In this document: in pieces, positions 43,401 through 52,702 of the stretch
Layout: each line of letters opens with the position of its first letter
Numbering within the stretch: the stretch's first letter is position 1
Assembly: GCA_003134655.1 (NCBI GenBank)
Contig: PLBY01000081.1
Coordinates: 1-64,000 of the forward strand
Direction: 5' to 3'
DNA from: Acidobacteriaceae bacterium
GTDB lineage: Bacteria; Acidobacteriota; Terriglobia; Terriglobales; Acidobacteriaceae
DNA length: 64,000 nt
The notes under the pieces: model-generated
Database searches by the model: none
What the model was told of the DNA's origin: nothing
The model's input: only the letters and a program-made list of their open reading frames with translations
Made by a program: the position numbers and the translations under genes

Positions 43401-44153
43401 CTTGACGAGCAGAGCGGATTGGGGCTCTTTTTCACCGGGAACAATCCCCTCATTCCGCGAGCAAACTATGCCTCTTCGGATTTCGATCAGACTCACGTTT
43501 TTCTGATCAACTACAGCTATACGATTCCGAAGCTCGTGGAGAGCGGGGCGTGGGGCTACGTGACCAATGGCTGGACGATTGGTGGCCAGACGGTGGCGCA
43601 AAGCGGGCAGCCCTACAGCGTCTATGACTTTTCGGGCTCAGTTGCGAGTCTGTACTACGGCACCAGCAACTATATTGGCAACCCCATTGTGCCGCTGGTA
43701 CCGGGCGTAACTGCCAAGCAGGCCGCCCACCCCGGCGCGAATTGCCAGGGATTTTCGACAAAAATTTGCAAGCTCAATTCCGCTGATTTCGCGCCCCAGT
43801 TCGTGGCTCCGGGGAGCAATGGGGTTCCGGCCTGCGACAGCAGCGGATGCGATGACTTTGAATCCTTGTTTGGAACTACGGGCCGGAACAGTTTTCGAGG
43901 CCCATTCCAGGTGCGCTTCGATATGAGCTTGGCCAAGCAGTTCCTGTTCAAGGAGCGCTTCCAGCTGAGGTTTGAAGCCGATGCGTTCAATATTTTCAAC
44001 CATCCGGATTTCGACACTCCGAACAACAACGTGACCTTCTTTCCCAATTTCGTAGGTCCGCCATCGATCCCCCCGCAAGGTAGCTTGGGCTTGATCCAGC
44101 ACACGATTGGCAGCCCACGCTTCCTGCAGCTCTCGATGCATTTGACATTCTGA
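40439..44153 (+). pseudogene. Oar-like TonB-dependent receptor, frame disrupted near 43125-43165
   Basis: From a GTG with GGAGG 7 nt upstream, the frame encodes a signal peptide, a carboxypeptidase-regulatory-like domain (GTVTDPSGAVVSDANV), a plug domain and most of an outer-membrane beta-barrel, up to LPYTQNWTLDLQ near 43125. The frame then leaves the family and stops at 43300. The expected continuation (NQPLIATPTNVVNGQ ... ending in LSMHLTF at 44153) is in another frame. Because the two halves join at a shared TTCAACC and several tens of residues usually found between them are missing, an internal deletion is more likely than a single-base error. The complete protein would import large substrates across the outer membrane. 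Confidence 0.85.
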
Positions 44154-44233
44154 TTTGAAAAGAGAGGAACAACTGACTTCTGCGGAGTGAACTGAAAACT
44201 CGGTTTTTTGGACGGAGGCTGGTCAGTCTAGGG

Positions 44234-45139
44234 GTGACAGCCCTTGTTCTTTTTCAGAGTGTGGGCGCGGTGGCCTGGGGCAACGAAGGCCACACTGCCA
44301 TCAACCGCGTGGCTGCCCAGAAGATTCCGGCGACCATGCCGATCTTTCTGCGACGCGCCGTGGTCGAGATCGCTTATCTTGGGCCAGAACCAGACCGCTG
44401 GCGCAGTCCTTCGGAGTTTGCCCTCAAGAACGCGCAGGAGGCCGATCATTTCATTGACCTCGAACGCGTGTCATGGCTTGATCCGCTGCCCCAGGGCCGT
44501 TACGAGTTCTATCGCAAGCTCTACGAGAAGCGCGCGGCCACCACCGACCATCCGGACGACTATCTTCCCGAGCATGTAGGGCTGCAGCCGTACATCACCA
44601 TGGAAGTGTACGGACGCCTGAAAGCTGCGTTCCGCGAATACCGGCAGCGGGTGGCGGCGCATCAACCAACGCTGGCGGTGCAACGCACAATCGTCTTCTA
44701 TGCGGGCTGGCTGGGGCATTATGTTGCTGATGGATCGCAGCCGTTGCACACCACCATCCAGTACAACGGATGGGTCGGCCCGAATCCCAACGGATACACC
44801 ACGCAGCACACCATCCACGGGCAGTTCGAGTCCACTTACGTGGCGGCAAACATCACGGCCAAGGACTTCTCCGGTCTGGTGAAGAGTCCGGATCGGCTCG
44901 ACGATCCGTTCACCAGCTACGTTGCCTACCTCCGGCAGTCGAATGGGATGGTGGACAACGTCTACGCGCTCGAGAAAGCTGGCGGATTTACAGGCAAGGG
45001 CACTCCGGCAGCATTCGACTTCACGACTCACCGCCTCGCCGCCGGATCGCAGATGCTGCTCGACCTGTGGTACACCGCATGGATGGAGAGTGCGGTTCCG
45101 GTGCCCGAGCATCCAACCCCGCCTCCCACCACGAAATAG
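44234..45139 (+). CDS. S1/P1-type nuclease, secreted
   Basis: This encodes 301 residues from a GTG. The product has a hydrophobic leader ending at GAVA, so the mature protein starts WGNEGHTAIN. In S1/P1 nucleases the N-terminal Trp binds zinc, so this cleavage site is diagnostic. The zinc-ligand pattern continues with EADHFIDLE and GHYVADGSQPLHTTIQY. These enzymes cut single-stranded nucleic acids or release 3'-phosphates. The GTG leaves the signal peptide without basic residues; an in-frame CTG at 44192, with GGAG upstream, would add KTRFFGRR and make a better signal, so the true start may be there. Confidence 0.82.
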   Translation: MTALVLFQSVGAVAWGNEGHTAINRVAAQKIPATMPIFLRRAVVEIAYLGPEPDRWRSPSEFALKNAQEADHFIDLERVSWLDPLPQGRYEFYRKLYEKRAATTDHPDDYLPEHVGLQPYITMEVYGRLKAAFREYRQRVAAHQPTLAVQRTIVFYAGWLGHYVADGSQPLHTTIQYNGWVGPNPNGYTTQHTIHGQFESTYVAANITAKDFSGLVKSPDRLDDPFTSYVAYLRQSNGMVDNVYALEKAGGFTGKGTPAAFDFTTHRLAAGSQMLLDLWYTAWMESAVPVPEHPTPPPTTK

Positions 45140-45195
45140 CGGGGATATTCTCGCGTATATGGGCCGCCAACAGGACGGTTCCGCCGCTCTTTCGG

Positions 45196-45201
45196 TATAC
45201 T
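45196..45201 (+). promoter_or_regulatory. -10-like box before nuoI
   Basis: TATACT ends 10 nt before the nuoI ATG; no Shine-Dalgarno follows. Suggests independent transcription with little or no leader. Confidence 0.4.
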
Positions 45202-45211
45202 GAATGTCGAC

Positions 45212-45742
45212 ATGCCGGTTCTGAAAAATATCGCGGCAATCGCCAAAGGCATGAGCATCACCTTTATGGAGATGTTCCAGCCGACAACAGTGGAGAATTA
45301 TCCCGACGGCAAGGGACCGTTGAAAGGCGCGCGCTTTGAAGCCCGCTTCCGTGGCGCGCACGTTCTGCAGCGCGACGAAAACGGACTGGAGAAGTGCGTG
45401 GCCTGCTTCCTGTGCGCGGCCGCCTGTCCTTCGAATTGCATCTATATCGAGGCTGCCGAGAACACCGCCGAGAATCGCGTCAGTGGCGCCGAGCGCTACG
45501 CCAAGGTCTACAACATCGATTACAACCGCTGTATTTTCTGCGGTTATTGCGTGGAAGCGTGTCCGACGGATGCGATCACCCACGGGCATGGATTTGAGCT
45601 GGCGACCTTCAATGCCAGCAACCTGGTCTACCGCAAGGAGCAAATGCTGGCCCCCCGGCCAGCACACATGGGAGCCAACGTCATCTTCAACCAGGCCGAC
45701 GTGGACGGTGGGGCGCCGGCGCAGATGGTGCCGGGGAGTTAA
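45212..45742 (+). CDS. nuoI: NADH-quinone oxidoreductase subunit I
   Basis: This encodes 176 residues. Two 4Fe-4S binding motifs are intact: CVACFLCAAAC (Cys62, 65, 68, 72; closing Cys in the same block) and CIFCGYCVEAC (Cys107, 110, 113, 117). These hold clusters N6a and N6b, which pass electrons to NuoB. As with nuoB at 20911, no other complex I gene is nearby: it lies between a nuclease gene and metH. It is likely a monocistronic member of a scattered nuo set or an extra copy. Confidence 0.95.
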   Translation: MPVLKNIAAIAKGMSITFMEMFQPTTVENYPDGKGPLKGARFEARFRGAHVLQRDENGLEKCVACFLCAAACPSNCIYIEAAENTAENRVSGAERYAKVYNIDYNRCIFCGYCVEACPTDAITHGHGFELATFNASNLVYRKEQMLAPRPAHMGANVIFNQADVDGGAPAQMVPGS

Positions 45743-45744
45743 AC

Positions 45745-45793
45745 TTCGAAACGGGTTTCGAATGCAAGCGACGCCGGTCCCCGAGACCGGCGT
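45745..45793 (+). terminator. Two hairpins after nuoI
   Basis: TTCGAAAC/GTTTCGAA (45745-45762) and ACGCCGGTC/GACCGGCGT (45771-45793) follow the nuoI stop. They lack a T-run but are well placed to end or stabilise the transcript. Confidence 0.4.
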
Positions 45794-45892
45794 TCGTGCA
45801 TGTGAGTAGGAACTTCTTAGCCACACATCAACGGGGATGAGCACTGACAGTTCAAAAGCTAAGCACTAGAAGCTAGGAGCTAGAAGCTACCA

Positions 45893-48800
45893 ATGGCTGA
45901 TTTCTTACAGACCGTAAAAGAGCGCGTTGTCGTCTATGACGGCGCAATGGGGACAAATATCCAGAGTCGCAATCCCACCCTGGACGACTACTGGGGCAAG
46001 GAGAATTGCAGCGAGGTTCTGGTGTTGAGCCGTCCCGACATTATTCGCGACATTCACGCGGATTTCTTCCGCGTGGGCTGCGACATCGTTGAGACCAATA
46101 CCTTCGGCGGAAGCGGCATCGTGCTTGGCGAGTTCGACCTCCGCGACCGGGTGCACGAGATCAACGTAAAGGCCGCGCAACTCGCCAAAGAAGTCGCGCA
46201 GCAGTTCTCGACGAAAGACCGTCCGCGGTTCGTCGCGGGCTCGATGGGACCAACCACAAAACTGCCGTCGCTGGGCCACATCAGTTTCGACGCGATGGTC
46301 GCGTCTTACGAAGAGCAGGCCGCCGCGCTGATCGAAGGCGGGGTCGATGTGCTCCTCATTGAGACGGCGCAGGATCTGCTCCAGGTCAAGATCGCCACCA
46401 TCGCCGTGCTGGAAGCCATGCGGAAGGCGGCCAAGCGGTTGCCCGTGCAGGTTCAGGTCACGCTACAGGACGAAAAAGGTGCGATGCTGCTGGGCACCGA
46501 AATCGGCGCGGCGCTGACCGCGCTGGAGCCGTTCGACGTCGACGCTATTGGAATCAACTGCGCTACCGGCCCGAAGGAGATGAACGATTCGGTGCGCTAC
46601 TTGGGCCTTAATTCCACCAAGCATGTTTCCGTGCTGCCCAACGCTGGGCTCCCGGAGAACGTGGGCGGGCATCCGGTTTACAGGCTCAGCCCGGAGGATC
46701 TGGCGCAGTATCACAAGCACTTCGTTCAGGATTACGGCGTCCGGATTGTCGGGGGCTGTTGCGGCACTACGCCTGAACATCTCAAGGCCGTTGTGGATGC
46801 GGTCTCGGGCGTGGAACCGGCTAAGCGCGATGTCAAACGTGCGGGCGCGGCGTCCAGCGCGTATACCACTGTTCCGCTCGACCTCGAACCCAAGCCTCTG
46901 ATCGTCGCCGAGGAAATGAACACGACCACGAGGGTCGAACATTTCCGCAAGCTCGTTCAGGGGAAGAAGTACGACGAGATCCTGGGACTGGCCAAACGAT
47001 TGGTGAATGACGGGTCGCACATGCTCGACTTGTGCTGCGCGATTGTTGGCGAGGACGAAAAGGCCTACATCACTTCCATTCTCGAAAAGATCGCCACCCG
47101 AGTTCCCGCGCCGATTTTGGTCGATTCCACGGAAGCCGACGTCGTCGAAGAGGCTTTGAAGCGTATCCCTGGCCGGGCCATCATCAACTCGATCAATCTG
47201 GAAGATGGCGAAAAGCGAACATCGAAAGTGTTGCCCATGGCCAAGCGTTACGGGGCGGCCGTGATTGCGCTGACCATCGATGAAGATGGCATGGCCCTGA
47301 CTGCCGACAAGAAAGTCGCCATCGCCCACCGGATCTATGATCTGGCCACCAAGAAGTACGGTCTCGACGGCACCGATCTGATTTTCGACGCACTCACACT
47401 GCCGATTTCCACGGGGCAGGAAGAGTACCGCACAGCTGGAGTGGAAACGCTCAAGGCAGTCGAGCGCATCAAAAAGGAACTGCCTTCGGTGAAGACGATC
47501 CTGGGCGTGAGCAATATCTCGTTTGGACTGGATGCGTATCCGAGGCGGGTGCTGAACTCCGTGTTCATGCACGAAGCGGTCGATCACGGGCTCGACATGG
47601 CCATCGTGAACTACACCAAGATTTATCCGCTGTACAAGATTCCCCAGGAAGAAGTAGAACTGGCGCGCAAGCTGATCCACCGCGATGCCAACTCCGACGG
47701 CGATCCGCTGCAGAAGTACATGGCGCACTTCGCGGGTATGAAGGGGAAGCCGGCCGCCTCGACCACTGCGCATCTCGACACACTGTCGGTGGAGGATAAG
47801 CTGAAGTTCGCAATCATCAACGGCGAGAAATCCGTGGGTGAGGGCGCGCACAAGAAATCGTTGGAAGAATTGCTTGAAGAAGCACTCCTGAATTACTCAG
47901 CCCTGGAGCTGATCAACACCGTCCTGCTAGAGGGCATGAAGACCGTCGGCGACCTGTTCGGCGCGCGCAAGATGCAGTTGCCTTCCGTTCTCGACTCAGC
48001 CGGCGTGATGAAGGCGGCCGTAGCTTATCTCGAGCCAAAGATGGAGAAGAAGGCCGGATCGCAACAGAAGGGCACGATCGTGCTGGCGACCGTGAAAGGC
48101 GACGTGCACGACATCGGGAAGAATCTGGTTGACATCATTCTGTCGAACAACGGATTCCGGGTCGTCAATCTTGGGATCAAGCAGCCGGGAGACACGATCA
48201 TTCGGGCCGCTCAGGAACATCAGGCCGACGCGATCGGACTGAGCGGACTGCTGGTCAAGTCGACACTCGAAATGAAGTACGTCATTCAGGATCTGGAACG
48301 GCAGAAGCTAGCGTTCCCCGTCATCTGTGGCGGAGCCGCCCTTACGCGCAAGTATGTAGAGGACGACTTGCGCCGTGAGTACGCAAACGCGGTCTTCTAT
48401 GCCGACGATGCCTTTGCCGGCCTGCACATCATGGAGGACCTCGCGACCGACAATGGCGCGAAACAGACGCGGCTCACCGAGGGCAAGACGGTAAAGGAGT
48501 ACGCCAAGGCCGCCGCCGTCGATGAAGAAACCGGACCGGTGTTTGCGGAGCGAAGTCCGGTGGTAGGAGATGCTCCGAATATTCCGATGCCTCCATTTTG
48601 GGGCGTGCGCGTGCGCAAGGATTACGATTTGCGCGAGCTGTTTCCCTACATCAATGAGACGGCTCTGTTCAAGAATCAGTGGCAATTGAAGACGGCTTCA
48701 CAGTCGGATTATCTCCGTCTGGTCGACGAGAAGTTTCGGCCGATTTTGCACAAACTGGAAGAAGAAGTGATCGGTTCCGGCTTGTTCGAACCCAAGGTTG

Positions 48801-49396
48801 TGTACGGCTACTTCCCTGCCCAAGCCGACGGCAACGACGTGGTCGTCTACCAGGCGCCGAGTCCCGAATCGCCACTCCCGAGTGGAGCTGCGACCGAGTT
48901 CTTGCGCTTTACATTTCCTCGGCAGCGTGAAGGGCGCCGGCTTTGCATTTCGGACTTCTTTGCGCCGAAATCGTCCGGGAAGATGGATGTGATCGGGCTT
49001 TCACTGGTCACGATTGGGCCGAAGGCGAGTTTGGAGACGCAGCGTCTGTTCGAGGGCGGGGAGTACACAAAGTATCTATACCTGCACGGACTGAGCGTCG
49101 AGACGGCTGAGGCCCTGGCCGAGTTCCATCACAAGAAAATGCGCGAGGAACTGGGAATTGCTGGGGAAGACTCGACGGAGATTCGCGACCTGTTTCATCA
49201 GAAGTATCGTGGATCGCGCTATTCGTTTGGGTATCCGGCCTGCCCGAATCTGGAGGATCAGACTAAGTTGTTTGCCCTGCTGAAACCGGAAGAAAACGTG
49301 GGCGTGCGGCTGACTTCTGGATTCTTGTTGGAGCCGGAGCAGTCTACTTCGGCGATTGTCGTGCATCATCCGGGCGCGAAGTACTTCGTGGTTTAG
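45893..49396 (+). CDS. metH: Cobalamin-dependent methionine synthase
   Basis: This encodes 1167 residues, near the usual ~1200. All four modules are present. The homocysteine-binding barrel (1-320) has zinc Cys223 in GINCATGP and Cys289-Cys290 in [10 protein letters not shown]. The folate-binding barrel covers ~330-600, the cobalamin module ~620-860 with the B12 ligand His739 in [11 protein letters not shown], and the AdoMet activation domain ~890-1167 ends in [13 protein letters not shown]. It makes methionine from homocysteine and methyl-tetrahydrofolate. The leader has AGCTAGGAGCTAGAAGCTA-type short repeats but no clear cobalamin or SAM riboswitch. Confidence 0.97.
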   Translation: MADFLQTVKERVVVYDGAMGTNIQSRNPTLDDYWGKENCSEVLVLSRPDIIRDIHADFFRVGCDIVETNTFGGSGIVLGEFDLRDRVHEINVKAAQLAKEVAQQFSTKDRPRFVAGSMGPTTKLPSLGHISFDAMVASYEEQAAALIEGGVDVLLIETAQDLLQVKIATIAVLEAMRKAAKRLPVQVQVTLQDEKGAMLLGTEIGAALTALEPFDVDAIGINCATGPKEMNDSVRYLGLNSTKHVSVLPNAGLPENVGGHPVYRLSPEDLAQYHKHFVQDYGVRIVGGCCGTTPEHLKAVVDAVSGVEPAKRDVKRAGAASSAYTTVPLDLEPKPLIVAEEMNTTTRVEHFRKLVQGKKYDEILGLAKRLVNDGSHMLDLCCAIVGEDEKAYITSILEKIATRVPAPILVDSTEADVVEEALKRIPGRAIINSINLEDGEKRTSKVLPMAKRYGAAVIALTIDEDGMALTADKKVAIAHRIYDLATKKYGLDGTDLIFDALTLPISTGQEEYRTAGVETLKAVERIKKELPSVKTILGVSNISFGLDAYPRRVLNSVFMHEAVDHGLDMAIVNYTKIYPLYKIPQEEVELARKLIHRDANSDGDPLQKYMAHFAGMKGKPAASTTAHLDTLSVEDKLKFAIINGEKSVGEGAHKKSLEELLEEALLNYSALELINTVLLEGMKTVGDLFGARKMQLPSVLDSAGVMKAAVAYLEPKMEKKAGSQQKGTIVLATVKGDVHDIGKNLVDIILSNNGFRVVNLGIKQPGDTIIRAAQEHQADAIGLSGLLVKSTLEMKYVIQDLERQKLAFPVICGGAALTRKYVEDDLRREYANAVFYADDAFAGLHIMEDLATDNGAKQTRLTEGKTVKEYAKAAAVDEETGPVFAERSPVVGDAPNIPMPPFWGVRVRKDYDLRELFPYINETALFKNQWQLKTASQSDYLRLVDEKFRPILHKLEEEVIGSGLFEPKVVYGYFPAQADGNDVVVYQAPSPESPLPSGAATEFLRFTFPRQREGRRLCISDFFAPKSSGKMDVIGLSLVTIGPKASLETQRLFEGGEYTKYLYLHGLSVETAEALAEFHHKKMREELGIAGEDSTEIRDLFHQKYRGSRYSFGYPACPNLEDQTKLFALLKPEENVGVRLTSGFLLEPEQSTSAIVVHHPGAKYFVV

Positions 49397-49404
49397 AACA
49401 TTTT

Positions 49405-49438
49405 CACCACAGAGGACACGGAGGACACAGAGGAGGTC
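49405..49438. repeat. ACCACAGAGGACACGGAGG-type direct repeat tract
   Basis: Tandem GAGGACAC units between convergent metH and the TonB receptor; almost the same tract is found at 21485-21514. Confidence 0.5.
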
Positions 49439-49473
49439 CCGCTCAAGCGATCTCCTCACCTTGATTCCTGCCC

Positions 49474-51798
49474 CTAGAACGTGGCTTGCAGGCGCAGAAA
49501 ATAACTTCTCGGTGGGGCCACTGAGTTCCCGGAGAACAGGCCCGCGAAGTTGATCAGGTTCAGGCGGTTGTTCAGATTCTGCACGTCGCCCTGGAGGCGC
49601 GCGGCCATCTGGTCGTGCTTCCATAGATCAACACCCGCGGAAGCATCAATCGACATCGAGGGTTTCACGCGGCCACGCGCGAAGTCGACACGATCGACAA
49701 TCGCCTGGCCGTATTCCGCGACGGCCTCGGCAATGGCTTGGGGCGTATCCTCCACCACGGCAGGCAATCCCGAACCGTATTCTCCTCCAACCGCGACCCA
49801 CACGCGACGGTTCAACTGGTAGCGCAAGCGCCCGTGAACCGTGTTGCGCTGGTCCTGCGAATCCCAGAAACGGCCGTTGGCTTGGTTCAGGGCGTTGGTG
49901 GCGTCCGAGCCGAGGAACAGTCCGCCGGTGACCGGCAAATAGGCGCTACCGACGATGTAGGAATAACTGAGAAAGCCAGAAAAGCGGTGCCAGTTCGGCA
50001 ACTCGAGCTTGCCTTCCGCCCCATAAATCGAAGCCCTACGAAAGGCGATGGGGAAACTCACGGCGGTGTTGAGGAGGAGATCGTCGTCGGCGTAATTGTC
50101 GGAATCGCGCCGGAAGGCGTTCACATCCAGTTTGAGCTTATCCGCAAATGACTTGGTCATCCCCAACTCGTAGTAGTTCCCCAGCGAAGGCCGGACGGGC
50201 AAGCGCAGAACGTTTGGGTTCAGTGACACCACGGTTGGCGAACTGGCGAGAAGAATGTTCTCGAACGCCGGAGTCTGGAAGGCACGATCGTAAGAGGCAT
50301 GGAGCACGAGATTTGCCGTGCTGAAATAGCGCGCTACGCCAAGACGGGGGCTGACCGCGTTCTGATTGACGAGGAGTTGATAGTGATCCCAGCGGAGGCC
50401 AGCGCTGACCGTCCATTTGCCCAACCGGATCAAGTCTTGCACGAACGCGGATTGTTCGAGACCGAGGCGGCGTCCCGAAAACTGGAACGTGGGCGGAGTT
50501 CCAGGATCGAACTGCGACGGGTCGGTGATGATGTCGCTGAAGTTTTCGCGAAGGTGGGTGAAATCGCCTTCGAACCCGGCTTTGAATTCGTGGCGGCCCC
50601 GATGATACGACGCGGTTCCCTTCAAATATTCCTCAGCGAATCCGCGATCCTGAAACGCAATGATGGGCGTGGACTGCGGATTGGAGCTGAGGCCGACGGT
50701 GTCGCTGCGCATCATCCAATGGAAGTCGGCGAGCAAGTGCTCCGAAAAGATGTGCTCGTACGAAACAATGCCAAGGGTTTCGAAATCGTCACGGTGCTGG
50801 ATTTGCCCCGCGTCTTGTTGGAGCTGTTCGTTGGGCACCAGGAACTTGGAAAACTCGCGACGCAGTGTGATTCCGAAACGGTCGTGGTTGGAGAAATCGC
50901 GATCGTAGTGCGCCGCGAAGTCGGTAGTGGTCGCGGTGTCGGTGTAGTCCTGGAGAACCGGAGGATTCAAGTACCGGTCGGTAACCGCAGCGTCCCCATT
51001 GACGGAAAGCGCATTCTTTCCCCAGCCGTATTGTGCGAGGAGATACCCATTGGCGGTACCGAAGCTGCCCCCCGATAGCACGGCCTGGCCGTGAAGTCCG
51101 GGACGGTCGTTCTTGCTGGTGTCGACTTCGACGACGCCTCCCATCTTGCGACCATATTCGGCAGGAATTCCGGCAGTGTAGATCGTGAGCGAGTCGACGT
51201 CGTCGGCTTCGATGTCGAGGCCGGAACTCGGGGAGCGATTCTCTGTGAGCGGCACGCCATCAACCACGAACTGCGTCTGATATTCCGACCCGCGCGGGTG
51301 CAACGTAGCGCTGCCTTCGTAAACCCAGCCCGGCTGGGAGTTGACCAGATCGGGCAGGGACCGTCCCGGGAGCGTCGCTGGGCGGCTGGCGATGGCTTGC
51401 GAGTCGATCCGGTTGCTGGAGGTCGTCCGGCTGGGATCAAGCAAGGGGCTATCCGCCGTCACATTCACGGCGGTACTGAGAGCGGCAATGCTGAGCTTGA
51501 CCAGGTACTCCGAGGGCAGCGCCGAGCGAACCTCGATGCGGCCACTGAATGGAGAAAAGCCATCACTTTCGACCGTCAACTGGTACGGGCCGAAAGGAAG
51601 ATTGCGTGCCGCAAGGAATCCGGCGTCGTCGGTCACCAGGATACGGTGAAGCTGCGCTGCATCGCTGGATAGTGTGACGGAGGCTTTGACGCCGAGTCCC
51701 CGCGGATCAGAGATTTTGAGGCGCAGTTCTCCCGTGTTGCTCTGTCCAAACAGCGGCAGAGCCAGCAGCACAATTCCGAGGTGAAGCAGTCGGCGCAA
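49474..51798 (-). CDS. TonB-dependent outer-membrane receptor
   Basis: This encodes 774 residues. A signal peptide ends at LFGQ. Residues ~22-95 are a carboxypeptidase-regulatory-like beta-sandwich (TGELRLKISDPRG). The plug follows (~110-235), with QFVVDGVPLTENRS and GIPAEYGRKMGGVVEVDTS. A 22-strand barrel occupies the remainder, ending in YFLRLQATF with a C-terminal Phe, the outer-membrane insertion signal. Substrate unknown; position next to metH raises cobalamin as a possibility but no cobalamin riboswitch was found. A long (416 bp) divergent region separates it from nrdR. Confidence 0.9.
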   Translation of the reverse strand: MRRLLHLGIVLLALPLFGQSNTGELRLKISDPRGLGVKASVTLSSDAAQLHRILVTDDAGFLAARNLPFGPYQLTVESDGFSPFSGRIEVRSALPSEYLVKLSIAALSTAVNVTADSPLLDPSRTTSSNRIDSQAIASRPATLPGRSLPDLVNSQPGWVYEGSATLHPRGSEYQTQFVVDGVPLTENRSPSSGLDIEADDVDSLTIYTAGIPAEYGRKMGGVVEVDTSKNDRPGLHGQAVLSGGSFGTANGYLLAQYGWGKNALSVNGDAAVTDRYLNPPVLQDYTDTATTTDFAAHYDRDFSNHDRFGITLRREFSKFLVPNEQLQQDAGQIQHRDDFETLGIVSYEHIFSEHLLADFHWMMRSDTVGLSSNPQSTPIIAFQDRGFAEEYLKGTASYHRGRHEFKAGFEGDFTHLRENFSDIITDPSQFDPGTPPTFQFSGRRLGLEQSAFVQDLIRLGKWTVSAGLRWDHYQLLVNQNAVSPRLGVARYFSTANLVLHASYDRAFQTPAFENILLASSPTVVSLNPNVLRLPVRPSLGNYYELGMTKSFADKLKLDVNAFRRDSDNYADDDLLLNTAVSFPIAFRRASIYGAEGKLELPNWHRFSGFLSYSYIVGSAYLPVTGGLFLGSDATNALNQANGRFWDSQDQRNTVHGRLRYQLNRRVWVAVGGEYGSGLPAVVEDTPQAIAEAVAEYGQAIVDRVDFARGRVKPSMSIDASAGVDLWKHDQMAARLQGDVQNLNNRLNLINFAGLFSGNSVAPPRSYFLRLQATF

Positions 51799-52007
51799 GG
51801 AAATATAGAAGGGGAGCCCTCATGATACCAGCCCTGCCCACAAGGGTTTTATTACCAAGGGCATCGAGGGTCGCCGGCTGTTCAAAGGACTTTTTACAAA
51901 ATGAAGACACCTCAGTGACAAATAAGGGCGACGGATAAGGCAAATTTTACTCAGATCCTGTGATCGGTCGGATTCCCTTCCGCCCTTGATCGGATCGCAA
52001 GCTTCAA

Positions 52008-52077
52008 GCCTTCCGTCACCGGGAAGGCATGGGGAAAAACTGGTGCTCTCACCGCAGGGGGTGGGAGCGCCAGTTTT
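52008..52077. other. Two hairpins in the divergent receptor/nrdR region
   Basis: The 416-bp gap 51799-52214 has no gene. It holds GCCTTCC/GGAAGGC (52008-52028) and a long 18-bp stem: AAAACTGG.. (52036-52053) with ..CCAGTTTT (52060-52077), loop six nt, two G-U pairs. The second has A-run and T-run flanks and looks like a bidirectional intrinsic terminator, yet no gene ends here. It could terminate a small RNA or act as an attenuator in the leader of the receptor. A TACAAT box (52166-52171) probably serves nrdR. Confidence 0.5.
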
Positions 52078-52214
52078 GCGTTTTGTCCCCTCCCCAAATT
52101 CCCACAGGTGCTTGGCTAAGCACTGGGCACGCAGCGTGTTACCTTCGCGATCCATTTTCAACTGTTACAATTTTGAGTGATCGGCCAGGTCGCTGGCCGG
52201 ACCAATCAAGCGCC

Positions 52215-52676
52215 ATGAAATGTCCTTTTTGCGGATTTGCGAATGATAAGGTAGTCGACTCGCGCGAGAGCAAGGAAGCAGAGTCCATCCGGCGGAGGCG
52301 CGAGTGCTTGAAGTGCGGCAAGCGCTTCACCACGTACGAACGCATCGATGAAATTCCCTACATGGTGGTGAAAAAAGACGGGCGCCGGGAGAAGTTTGAT
52401 CGCCAGAAGGTTCTCAACGGATTGCTGCGGGCCTGCGAAAAACGCCCTGTTCCCATCAGCAAATTGGAACAGATCGTGAATGAGTCGGAGTCGTTCGTCA
52501 TGGAGTCAGCGGAACGCGAGCGCAAGACCAGCGAACTGGGAGAACTGATCATGAACCGGCTGCGACGCTACGACAAGGTGGCTTACGTGCGCTTTGCCTC
52601 CGTGTATCTGGATTTCAAAGACGTGAAAGAGTTCATGAATGAGTTGAAGGATCTGGTCAAAGTCAAGCCTGCATAA
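52215..52676 (+). CDS. nrdR: Transcriptional repressor NrdR
   Basis: This encodes 153 residues. The N-terminal zinc ribbon has Cys3, Cys6, Cys31 and Cys34 (MKCPFCGF and CLKCGKRFTTYER). The ATP-cone domain follows (VVKKDGRREKFDRQKVL, then ELGELIMNRLR). NrdR senses ATP/dATP and represses ribonucleotide reductase genes. The ATG is fixed by the family's invariant N-terminus; a longer upstream reading is not coding. A TACAAT box 43 nt upstream is the probable promoter. Confidence 0.97.
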   Translation: MKCPFCGFANDKVVDSRESKEAESIRRRRECLKCGKRFTTYERIDEIPYMVVKKDGRREKFDRQKVLNGLLRACEKRPVPISKLEQIVNESESFVMESAERERKTSELGELIMNRLRRYDKVAYVRFASVYLDFKDVKEFMNELKDLVKVKPA

Positions 52677-52702
52677 CGGCTAACCTCAAGGACAAACGAG
52701 TC

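Noticed and set aside
40439..44153. Two separate receptor genes
   Set aside because: The second part has no start, signal peptide or plug domain and exactly continues the barrel of the first, so one disrupted gene is the better reading.
51799..52214. Possible cobalamin riboswitch upstream of the TonB receptor or in the metH region
   Set aside because: A GGAAGGGAATCC stretch on the minus strand recalls part of the aptamer, but the conserved core boxes and pairing order are missing; metH leader likewise shows only short AGCTA repeats.
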